Shown here one piece after another: positions 28,494-35,645 of a stretch of 64,000 nucleotides of DNA; positions within the stretch are counted from its first letter, which is position 1, and every line of letters begins with the position of its first letter. A program made the position numbers and the translations under genes. The stretch spans positions 3,286,001 through 3,350,000 of the forward strand of contig NZ_CP135918.1 in NCBI RefSeq assembly GCF_032393985.1. Direction: 5' to 3'. Source of the DNA: Fischerella sp. JS2. GTDB lineage: Bacteria > Cyanobacteriota > Cyanobacteriia > Cyanobacteriales > Nostocaceae. Under the pieces are notes generated by a model, which saw nothing but the letters and a program-made list of their open reading frames with translations, had not been told where the DNA came from and did not search any database.

Positions 28494-29333
28494 ATGCCTC
28501 TTTACAAGCTACAAGATTTTGATCCTAGTTACCGAGATACATTCGGTGGTGATGATATTAAAGGTTTGCCCCTCTACACCGAAGGGGGAAATAGAATCGG
28601 TACAGTTGCAGACGCACTAGTAGATCCAGAAGGTCGTTTTCGCTATTTAGTTATAGAAACTGAATCAGATTTTCATAGCAAAAGAATTTTACTTCCAATA
28701 GGTCTTTCTCGCATTGATTATAATCAACGACGTGTGTATGTTGATGGATTAAGCAGAGAACAAGTACAAAATTTACCTGTGTACAGAGATGACATGACTG
28801 TTGATTATGATTATGAAGAACAGGTACGCAGGAATTATCGTCCCCAACAAAATGTAGCTTACGATCGCAATAGCTACACCTATGAAAATGATGCACCTTT
28901 ATATAATTTGAATGAGCAAAACCATCAAACTTTCAAATTATATGAAGAACGGTTAATCGCCAACAAAAATCGCATCAAAACCGGAGAAGTTACCGTTGGT
29001 AAGCATATTGAAACAGAAACCGCAACAGTTTCAGTACCAATCGAGAAAGAAAGAGTTGTAATTGAACGAGTTCCAACCACAACAGAAGGCGTTGCAATTA
29101 GCCCCGACGAAGCACAATTTCAATCAGGGGAAGTAGCACGCATCGAGATCTACGAAGAAACACCCGAAATTCGGAAAGAAGCTTTTGTGCGTGAGGAAGT
29201 CCGGGTTAAGAAAGTCGTAGACAAAGACGTTGTGGAAGCCCAAGACACAATTCGTCGTGAAGAATTAGACATTCAAACTGAAGGTAATTTGCCTTTAGAT
29301 GAAACAAATACACCGTCAAGAGATCGTCTCTAG
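28494..29333 (+). CDS. PRC-barrel and DUF2382 stress-type protein
   Basis: 279 residues in two parts. Residues from about 20 to 100 form a PRC-barrel (DIKGLPLYTEGGNRIGTVAD, FRYLVIETE, ILLPIGLSRIDY). From about 140 on is the DUF2382 region, with ERLIANKNRIKTGEVTVGKH, VSVPIEKERVVIERV and EEVRVKKVVDKD, rich in alternating charged residues. This architecture is like cyanobacterial and Bacillus YsnF/AvaK proteins linked to akinete, desiccation or general stress. No signal peptide. Preceded by a 270-bp AT-rich region that should hold its promoter. Confidence 0.85.
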   Translation: MPLYKLQDFDPSYRDTFGGDDIKGLPLYTEGGNRIGTVADALVDPEGRFRYLVIETESDFHSKRILLPIGLSRIDYNQRRVYVDGLSREQVQNLPVYRDDMTVDYDYEEQVRRNYRPQQNVAYDRNSYTYENDAPLYNLNEQNHQTFKLYEERLIANKNRIKTGEVTVGKHIETETATVSVPIEKERVVIERVPTTTEGVAISPDEAQFQSGEVARIEIYEETPEIRKEAFVREEVRVKKVVDKDVVEAQDTIRREELDIQTEGNLPLDETNTPSRDRL

Positions 29334-29397
29334 ACGTGTTTTGAAAATGGGTATAGGGGTGTAAAGGTAGATATACTTGTTTTTCCCAAGTAAAGCA

Positions 29398-29499
29398 ATG
29401 CGTGACCCACAGATAAAAATTGATCCGGGAACTTTGTTATTGATAGTATCTATCCTGCTGCTATTGCCCCTTTTAGTAGCTGGCTTTATCTCACAGTAA
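29398..29499 (+). CDS. Possible 33-residue single-helix membrane protein
   Basis: ATG to TAA encoding MRDPQIKIDPGTLLLIVSIL then LLLPLLVAGFISQ: a polar head and one hydrophobic helix. It lies just behind the DUF2382 gene and before a terminator-like repeat. A clean membrane helix of this length is suggestive, but there is no strong ribosome binding site. Confidence 0.35.
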   Translation: MRDPQIKIDPGTLLLIVSILLLLPLLVAGFISQ

Positions 29500-29514
29500 A
29501 TTTGATTTGATAGT

Positions 29515-29616
29515 CGAACACAGATGAACACAGATACACACCGATAAATTATCTGTGTACCCTATGGGAAGCCGCCCTTAGGGGCGTCTACATCTGTGTG
29601 ATCTGTGTTCGTTTTT
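29515..29616. repeat. Dispersed palindromic repeat, family A, with T-tail
   Basis: From CGAACACAGATGAACACAG to GTGATCTGTGTTCG followed by TTTTT. The centre contains the same GCCGCCCTTAGGGGCGTC hairpin as the copy at 6746. The long stem plus T-run makes it a good terminator for the plus-strand genes before it. Confidence 0.75.
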
Positions 29617-29753
29617 ACAAGAGACTCAATTATGGTGACAATACCTAAATTTTATTGTTGCAAACTAACACGTTTAACTATAAATTGTTGCTTCACTTAG
29701 CCCAAACATTGTCGATTAAGCAACAATGATCACAGACTCGACATGAAAATATT

Positions 29754-31250
29754 ATGACTGCTACAGCACAATCCTTCAATCTACCCGCATTGGCAGAATT
29801 AAGATCAGGGTTGCCTAATATCTGCGGTTGGGAAGCGGCAATTCAGTCAATAGTTAAACAAGAAGAATCAGTATATTTAAATACTACTAATCTAAGCTTA
29901 GAAAATATCACGGCGGGATTTGCCTGCGCTCTACACATGCATCAACCAAGTATCCCCGCAGGCATTAACGGCGAAATCATCAGTAATCTCCAGTATATGT
30001 TTGAACATCCTCATGATGGAGATAACCATAATGCCGAAGCTTTTGCTTGGTGTTACAGCCGTATGGGAGAATTTATCCCGCAGCTAATTTCTCAAGGTTG
30101 TAACCCTCGCATCATGCTTGATTATTCAGGCAACTTGCTGTGGGGTTTACGGCAAATGGAAGGCGACCATATCTTCGATCATCTCAAGCGTATCACCTGT
30201 GACCCTCAATACCAGCCTTATGTAGAATGGCTGGGAACAATGTGGAGTCATGCTGTAGTTCCCTCCACACCTATTCCCGACATCAAACTACACATTCAAG
30301 CTTGGCAACATCACTTTGCAGCTATTTTCGGTTACGATGCCCTCAAGCGAGTCAAAGGTTTCTCTCCTCCAGAAATGCATTTGCCCAATCATCCAGATAC
30401 TTTGTTTGAATACATTAAAGCGTTAAAAGAATGCGGGTATCGCTGGTTAATGGTGCAAGAACATTCCCTAGAACGTCTTGATGGTTCTGGGTTAAAGCAC
30501 GAAGATAAATATATTCCCAACCGTTTGCTTGCCCGTAATTCTTACGGTGAAACTACTAGTATTACAGCATTAATTAAAACACAAGGTTCGGACACGAAAT
30601 TAGTTGCCCAGATGCAACCTTATTTTGAAGCCAAAGGCAAGAATAAGCAGCAAATTAGCAACGTGACAGTCCCCTCTTTAGTTACCCAAATTGCTGATGG
30701 AGAAAATGGCGGTGTGATGATGAATGAATATCCCCGCGATTTGTTTAGGGTTTATCATGAAATCTGCGAAGCGGGTAATAATTATGCAGGTGTGGTTGCC
30801 CTCAATGGAACAGAATATTTAGAACTAATTGCAGCAGCAGGTGTTAATCGTGAAGATTATCCAACTTGTCAGGCTGTCCATCAGCATAAAATTTGGCAGG
30901 AAGTTGATTCAGATAATGCTACGCCGGAAGCTGTAGAAAAGGTAATAGCACAATTAAAAGCAACTGACCATCAATTTCACATGGATGGTGCTTCTTGGAC
31001 TAATAATTTAAGTTGGGTGGAAGGTTATGAGAATGTCTTAGACCCGATGAAAAAACTTAGTGTCATGTTTCATGAAAAATATGACTCGTTGGTACGGCAA
31101 GATCCTTTAGTAACACAGCGTCCAGATTATCAAGCAGCTTTGTTATATAACTTGTTGTTGCAAACCAGTTGTTTCCGTTACTGGGGACAAGGGACTTGGA
31201 CTGATTATGCGCGTGAGATTTATCGCCGGGGCGAAGCAGTGTTAAGTTAG
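29754..31250 (+). CDS. Glycoside hydrolase family 57 protein
   Basis: 498 residues. FACALHMHQPSIPAG is the HxHQP motif at the start of the GH57 catalytic (beta/alpha)7 barrel, MLDYSGNLLWGL the next conserved strand, WLGTMWSHAVVP and VKGFSPPEMHLPN carry the family's HxxxP and PE nucleophile-region motifs, and GYRWLMVQEHS follows. GH57 enzymes act on alpha-glucans as amylases, branching enzymes or 4-alpha-glucanotransferases, so glycogen metabolism is likely. The C-terminal third is helical. Intact and single; its last nine bases overlap a Uma2 relic on the opposite strand. Confidence 0.85.
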   Translation: MTATAQSFNLPALAELRSGLPNICGWEAAIQSIVKQEESVYLNTTNLSLENITAGFACALHMHQPSIPAGINGEIISNLQYMFEHPHDGDNHNAEAFAWCYSRMGEFIPQLISQGCNPRIMLDYSGNLLWGLRQMEGDHIFDHLKRITCDPQYQPYVEWLGTMWSHAVVPSTPIPDIKLHIQAWQHHFAAIFGYDALKRVKGFSPPEMHLPNHPDTLFEYIKALKECGYRWLMVQEHSLERLDGSGLKHEDKYIPNRLLARNSYGETTSITALIKTQGSDTKLVAQMQPYFEAKGKNKQQISNVTVPSLVTQIADGENGGVMMNEYPRDLFRVYHEICEAGNNYAGVVALNGTEYLELIAAAGVNREDYPTCQAVHQHKIWQEVDSDNATPEAVEKVIAQLKATDHQFHMDGASWTNNLSWVEGYENVLDPMKKLSVMFHEKYDSLVRQDPLVTQRPDYQAALLYNLLLQTSCFRYWGQGTWTDYAREIYRRGEAVLS

Positions 31251-31478
31251 TGTATCTGGATCTATACCAAGAGAACGCAACTTTTCTGCTATTATTTGCA
31301 TAATAAATTCCCATGTCAACACCGAAAAACCAATCCATCTGATCTGACCATGCCATTGCTAAGACGGCTTTGAGTAAACTGGCGATTAAATTTGTAGTTC
31401 GTTATCCACTTGGGTATCGTCAGAGTCGGGTAGTTCCTCTGAAGCGGGTAAGCAAGCTAGTGGATCGTACTCTAACAT
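31242..31478 (-). pseudogene. Uma2 relic with frameshift and internal deletion
   Basis: Starts at an ATG (31478): MLEYDPLACLPASEELPDSD then DTQVDNELQI, a standard Uma2 N-terminus, and stops at once. Dropping one base restores NLIASLLKAVLAMAWSDQ, then MDWFFGVDMGIYY, the next Uma2 segment. A second frame jump then gives QIIAEKLRSLGIDPDTLT and a stop, the usual Uma2 C-terminus. So one base is missing after LQ and most of the nuclease core has been deleted. Confidence 0.75.
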
Positions 31479-31673
31479 GATGGGTTTGGCGATCGCTTCA
31501 CAATCAAGATTGCTTTAATTGTAGCCAGTAGTCTATCAACAAACTTTCAATGTGTTGGTAATTACACTCAGCGATCGCTTGCTTATAGTTTCAAAAATAG
31601 CGATCGCCCTCTCTCAATTAACTATGAGCTTATAGTAAGCGCATGGCGTGCTTACTACAAGCTCTCTATAGTT

Positions 31674-31886
31674 CTACTTATAAGAAGTATATTTTCTCCA
31701 AGTTTGGGCTATGAGTTGAGCATCTTTTCCAAAAAATGATTCTTGATCACCATTACTCCAAGTGATGACGCAGACGACTTGCTCTTTGTATATATTGGGG
31801 TCAGCTTGGCAAAACTGAACTTGGCGGGCGTAAGCTAAATTTATCCAACCTTTTGTTAGTGTTCGGCAAAGGATGATTTGTGTCAT
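31674..31886 (-). CDS. Small hypothetical protein
   Basis: 70 residues beginning MTQIILCRTLTKGWINLAYA, with CVITWSNGDQESFFGKDAQL and a basic tail WRKYTSYK. The start at 31884-31886 follows a GAAGA sequence; the frame continues five codons further with less likely text. It looks like a short conserved cyanobacterial protein but I cannot name a domain. A divergent XRE regulator gene begins about 200 bp away. Confidence 0.5.
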   Translation of the reverse strand: MTQIILCRTLTKGWINLAYARQVQFCQADPNIYKEQVVCVITWSNGDQESFFGKDAQLIAQTWRKYTSYK

Positions 31887-31987
31887 TATAGAAATCTTCA
31901 ATGAAATTCTGCGTGAATACTTTGGAGAGAAGGGCGGTTTCGTTTCTCAGGCGCTACCGCCTTTCTCATAATTAATAGCGTGTAATG

Positions 31988-32021
31988 TTAGCTAGCATTT
32001 GTCAAGCATTAGCTAGTGTTT
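31988..32021. promoter_or_regulatory. Direct repeat, candidate operator
   Basis: TTAGCTAGCATTT (31988-32000) and TTAGCTAGTGTTT (32009-32021) are direct copies exactly 21 bp apart, two helical turns, between the small protein gene and the XRE gene. This is what a regulator binding one DNA face would use. Confidence 0.45.
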
Positions 32022-32083
32022 TATACTAAAGTTATAGCTGATAGTTTACAAATGAAAAGTTAAAACCTACAACTGTGATTTAG

Positions 32084-32317
32084 ATGAAAGTAAGACGAAC
32101 AGTAGAAAAAGAAGTCCCTGGATTAGGTGAAAAGATAAAACAGGCAAGGGAGGCTGATGAGCGTTCCCTAGAGGCTATTTGTTCTGAGGTAGGTATATCT
32201 CGTGTTTACTGGTACGACATTGAAGCAGAGAGAGTCAGAAGTGCTTTGCCAGAAGAAACACTTCGCAAAATTGAAAAAGTATTAGGTGTGGATTTGGGAG
32301 TAAAATTCAATGATTAA
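32084..32317 (+). CDS. XRE-type helix-turn-helix protein
   Basis: 77 residues. LGEKIKQAREADERSLEAIC and SEVGISRVYWYDIEAER form the helix-turn-helix; LPEETLRKIEKVLGVDL is the terminal helix. A basic start, MKVRRTVEKE, precedes it. This size and layout fits a stand-alone Cro/CI-type regulator, possibly an antitoxin. There is no toxin-like gene directly beside it. A tandem direct repeat 60-100 bp upstream could be its own operator. Confidence 0.75.
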   Translation: MKVRRTVEKEVPGLGEKIKQAREADERSLEAICSEVGISRVYWYDIEAERVRSALPEETLRKIEKVLGVDLGVKFND

Positions 32318-32336
32318 TATCGTATTAACTGGTAGT

Positions 32337-32453
32337 GGATAATTGGTGAGCCAACGACTCTTACGTAGGGGGTTTTCCCCCAATCCTCGCTTCCTGTTGA
32401 TCGTAGAGTCCCCGAGTCCCCGTGAGCAACTGGCAAACCCATAAGGGTAATGG
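32337..32453. repeat. Dispersed repeat, family C (copy 2)
   Basis: Opposite orientation to the copy at 26542-26654; shared text includes GGTGAGCCA(A/G)CGACTCTTACG at one end and ATAAGGGTAATGG at the other, with more divergence in the middle. Confidence 0.7.
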
Positions 32454-32460
32454 AAAGCTA

Positions 32461-32583
32461 CTGAATAGAAACAAAGTAGATAGTCCTCGTTTTTTGCGTA
32501 AATCAGAGAAAGCATTAAAAAGATTACAAAAACGAGGATTTAATCTTTCTCCTAAGAGGACAGCAATGCCTAGTTCCTCCTAA
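32461..32583 (+). pseudogene. Possible TnpB-type transposase relic
   Basis: An open stretch without start reads SPRFLRKSEKALKRLQK and then RGFNLSPKRTAMPSSS to a TAA. The basic RKSEKxLKRLQ phrase resembles the helical region of IS200/IS605 TnpB proteins. Nothing else of TnpB is present. Tentative. Confidence 0.25.
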
Positions 32584-33642
32584 TTAGTTATCAGTTGTCA
32601 GGGATTGAAAGATCTCCCTACTTTCCATACTTTGCTCAAAATAACTGATAATACTACTGCCACGCATAATATTGCCACTCCACTTATAACACTGTCGAAA
32701 TGGAGAATTTCGATGAGTGGGATAGAAGCGAGTATAAAGCAATTGAATTTGGTCTCCAGGCTTCACTTCTACAGGATTCTCTATTGGTAGATAGCAGTGC
32801 TTCCAGCAATCAGAAGTAGTATGAGCTGCAATATCAGATCCTGATATATCTAAAACAACTGAATCAGCAAGAGTTGCCACAAAACTGCCCTTAAATCCCG
32901 TAAAAATTCCATCTACTTCCACATTGAAAGTGAGGATAACGTTATAAACTTGCTGATCGTTACCGTCCATTTGAAATTCTTGAGCTATTTGAGGTTTGCT
33001 GAGGTAGCTTTGCTGAGAAAGGATTACATCATAGTAAAGATTGAACGGACTCTCAACAGCTAATCTTTGTAACAGTCGCTCCAAATTATACTTAGTGTTT
33101 AGTCTTTTAATATTTTTTGATTTAACTTGTTGATGGGCTTTGACAGAGCTTACTGGTACCAACTGAGTGTAAACGCTAGACGGTAACATTCTTCCTGATT
33201 TTTTTAGAAAACGTTGACGTGCATCGGTTAAAATTGGAACAAAATCTTCGTTGTCAGCAAGATTGCCCAGAATTTCTGAAATAATCAGGTCAACTCGTTG
33301 GGGTAAGTTTACTTCATAAGAAATAGCATTGAAAACTTCGTATCTTCCATAAAAGCCCCCTTGATTAAATCTTTGAATTGCTAAGGTAAGAATTTTAGAA
33401 TTAACATCAATAGCGTATAAATATTTTGCACCTGCTTCTAAAGCCCATAATCCTAAAATTCCTGTTCCAGTCCCTAAATCCAAAACAATCATTTCAGGCT
33501 GCACTACTGACTCAATAGCTTTTTTATAAGCAGCCATTCTCAGTTTATCTCCTAACATTAATTCATGAAAATCTTCATCCCACTCTAAAATTGTCTCAGA
33601 CAAAGGAAACCATACTTCTTCTACTTCATATTGACAAATCAT
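32584..33642 (-). CDS. PRMT-like class I SAM methyltransferase
   Basis: 352 residues. VLDLGTGTGILGLWALEAGA is the SAM-binding loop and YLYAIDVNSKIL the acidic strand. LIISEILGNLADNE matches the double-E hairpin of protein arginine methyltransferases, with two glutamates nine residues apart, as in PRMT1. A C-terminal beta-rich half (YNVILTFNVEVDGIFTGFKG, KPGDQIQLLYTRFYPTHRN) follows, also as in PRMTs. PRMT-type enzymes are uncommon in bacteria; a small-molecule substrate is possible. It is codirectional with the adjoining transport genes, 36 bp beyond the permease gene. Confidence 0.75.
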   Translation of the reverse strand: MICQYEVEEVWFPLSETILEWDEDFHELMLGDKLRMAAYKKAIESVVQPEMIVLDLGTGTGILGLWALEAGAKYLYAIDVNSKILTLAIQRFNQGGFYGRYEVFNAISYEVNLPQRVDLIISEILGNLADNEDFVPILTDARQRFLKKSGRMLPSSVYTQLVPVSSVKAHQQVKSKNIKRLNTKYNLERLLQRLAVESPFNLYYDVILSQQSYLSKPQIAQEFQMDGNDQQVYNVILTFNVEVDGIFTGFKGSFVATLADSVVLDISGSDIAAHTTSDCWKHCYLPIENPVEVKPGDQIQLLYTRFYPTHRNSPFRQCYKWSGNIMRGSSIISYFEQSMESREIFQSLTTDN

Positions 33643-33678
33643 AAGAGTTTTATATCCTCATTAACTCTTGGGATAAAT

Positions 33679-34545
33679 CTAATCAGTCGCCCACCAACAA
33701 ACCACATATAGCAAGAATCTAAAAAATAAATCAATTACCAAACCAATCAATCCAATGACAATCAAACTAGCAAAAATTTCTTCAGTTTTGAGAAACCTTT
33801 GAGCAACACTAATACGACGACCTAAACCTTCTGTCGCTGCTATTAACTCAGAAACAATAACTAAATTCCAAGCCCCTGCTATATTGACGCGACAGGCATC
33901 AATGATGCTGGGAAGAACAGATGGAAAGATGACTTGCAGTAAAACTTGTCTATTTTTTGCACCTAAAGTATAAGCACTTTCCAATAAATCTTTAGGTACA
34001 AATTTCACAGCATCCATTACCATGAGTGTATTAAAAAATATGCCACCAAGAAAAATGAGCATGATTTTTGACGTTTCTTCCACACCAAAATACAAAATTA
34101 GTAAGGGAATAAACGCTGGAGCAGGCATATAACGCACAATACCAATTATAGGTTCAAGTAACGCTCGAATACTGGCGAAAGCCCCCATCAACAATCCTAA
34201 TGGGATGGAAACAACAGCCACCAGTAAAAATCCAATCGATACTCGAAACAAGCTAAAGGTAGTATCTGTTTGCAAATCCCCACTTGCTAAAAGTCTTTGA
34301 AATGCACCCAAAACTTGACTAGGAGAAGGCAGAAATAGTGGTGAAACCAAACCAGTGCTAGTGATCATCCACCAAAGTAGAAAAGGAACAGTGATGGACA
34401 AAAACATTAACGTCCACGCCAGATTTTGCGGAATATCCTCAGCAATGCGCCAAAAAATAGATCCTGGCAACATTTTTTGAGGATGTCTAGAATAGAATAC
34501 TTTTAAATCTTCAGCATTTTGGCTATGATTTTTTCTTGGCAGCAT
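33679..34545 (-). CDS. ABC transporter permease, NitT/TauT type
   Basis: About 288 residues with five to six membrane segments (NLAWTLMFLSITVPFLLWWM first). PLGLLMGAFASIRALLEPII and the EAA-like loop SAYTLGAKNRQVLLQVIFPS precede VLPSIIDACRVNIAGAWNLV. This is the SsuC/TauC/NrtB permease pattern. Starts at 34545 or, with more overlap, 34566; either overlaps the end of the upstream binding-protein gene, indicating translational coupling. The substrate could be nitrate, sulfonate, taurine, bicarbonate or a pyrimidine. No ATPase gene accompanies it in this window. Confidence 0.85.
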   Translation of the reverse strand: MLPRKNHSQNAEDLKVFYSRHPQKMLPGSIFWRIAEDIPQNLAWTLMFLSITVPFLLWWMITSTGLVSPLFLPSPSQVLGAFQRLLASGDLQTDTTFSLFRVSIGFLLVAVVSIPLGLLMGAFASIRALLEPIIGIVRYMPAPAFIPLLILYFGVEETSKIMLIFLGGIFFNTLMVMDAVKFVPKDLLESAYTLGAKNRQVLLQVIFPSVLPSIIDACRVNIAGAWNLVIVSELIAATEGLGRRISVAQRFLKTEEIFASLIVIGLIGLVIDLFFRFLLYVVCWWATD

Positions 34546-35557
34546 AGGCCTTGACAAAGCGATCATCAAATAATTTGCTTAAATCAGGTGCTTGTTTTGC
34601 TAGACCAGTTTTAATGAGAAAATTGCTAATTTCTCCAGCAGCATACTGTAGTGATGTCATGTCTTGACCGGGGCGAAATGCTTTCAAATTCTCGGATAGT
34701 CCTAACAGGGTCACACCTGTTGAGAACTTCTTATATTCCGAAACTGAAACTCCAGCACGTTTCGCCATAATTTCATAGGACTTTTGAGAATTAGCTTCAA
34801 TGAAATCTAAGGTTGCAAACCAACTATTTACCAAAGCTTGAACATCTTGAGGACGTTCGTTAAGTGTTTTGCGACTAACAACTAAATGATCGGAAATTGC
34901 ACCAGGAAAATCTTTAGAACTGAATAATTCTTTGCTGCCAGGACGAGATAAAGCCTTTGTAGTAAAAGGTGCAAATACTCCAACAGCATCTACTTGTCCT
35001 GCTACAAAAGCAGCAGCAGCAGCACCTGTTTCTAGTGGTCGAAATTGAATATCTGCTTGAGTTAAACCTGCTTTTGTTAATCCCAGAAGTAGTAGAAAGT
35101 GGTCAACGGTTCCTTCTTCTGCTGCAACTTTTTTACCTTTGAGATCAGCGATACTATTAATTCCTTCACGGACAATAACTTTGTCACTACCAGTTGAGTT
35201 GTCGATGGTTAGAACAACAATTTGATCTGAGCCAGCTGCAACCGAACTGATCACATCGTTTAACGTTTGTCCGTTCGCGTCCAGTTGACCTGCTCTCAAA
35301 GCATTAATTGAGTCTAAATAAGCATCAAACCACTTCAAATCTACATTGACTTTATTTGCTTCAAACAGCTTTTGTTCTTTAGCTACTTCCCAAGGAAAGA
35401 ACCCAGCCCAAATATTTAAACCTAATTTCATGGGAGTAGTGGCTACAGGTGTTGCAGTGTTCGTGTTTGGTGTAGTGATTTGTCGAGTGCAGCTAACTGT
35501 CACAATCAAACTGATTAAAAACACAGCAAATAAAGCTAGTAAAGCGCGTGGTTTCAT
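34523..35557 (-). CDS. ABC substrate-binding lipoprotein, NitT/TauT type
   Basis: 344 residues. The start MKPRALLALFAVFLISLIVT then VSCTRQ is a lipoprotein signal with cysteine at the lipobox. LGLNIWAGFFPWEVAKEQKL and LKWFDAYLDSINALRAGQLD are the typical NMT1/THI5-like binding fold, and VDAVGVFAPFTTKALSRPGS the second lobe. The frame runs ten codons upstream, but this ATG begins the signal. It overlaps the permease gene by 23 bp or more. A second binding-protein gene, fused to an OmpA domain, lies 88 bp upstream. Confidence 0.85.
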   Translation of the reverse strand: MKPRALLALFAVFLISLIVTVSCTRQITTPNTNTATPVATTPMKLGLNIWAGFFPWEVAKEQKLFEANKVNVDLKWFDAYLDSINALRAGQLDANGQTLNDVISSVAAGSDQIVVLTIDNSTGSDKVIVREGINSIADLKGKKVAAEEGTVDHFLLLLGLTKAGLTQADIQFRPLETGAAAAAFVAGQVDAVGVFAPFTTKALSRPGSKELFSSKDFPGAISDHLVVSRKTLNERPQDVQALVNSWFATLDFIEANSQKSYEIMAKRAGVSVSEYKKFSTGVTLLGLSENLKAFRPGQDMTSLQYAAGEISNFLIKTGLAKQAPDLSKLFDDRFVKAYAAKKKS

Positions 35558-35645
35558 ATAGTTCGTGGAAAGACCAAAAATTGTCACTCAATTAACAGCT
35601 TACTCAAATAGTGCGATCATAAGGCGAACAGTTATTGACTCTTTA

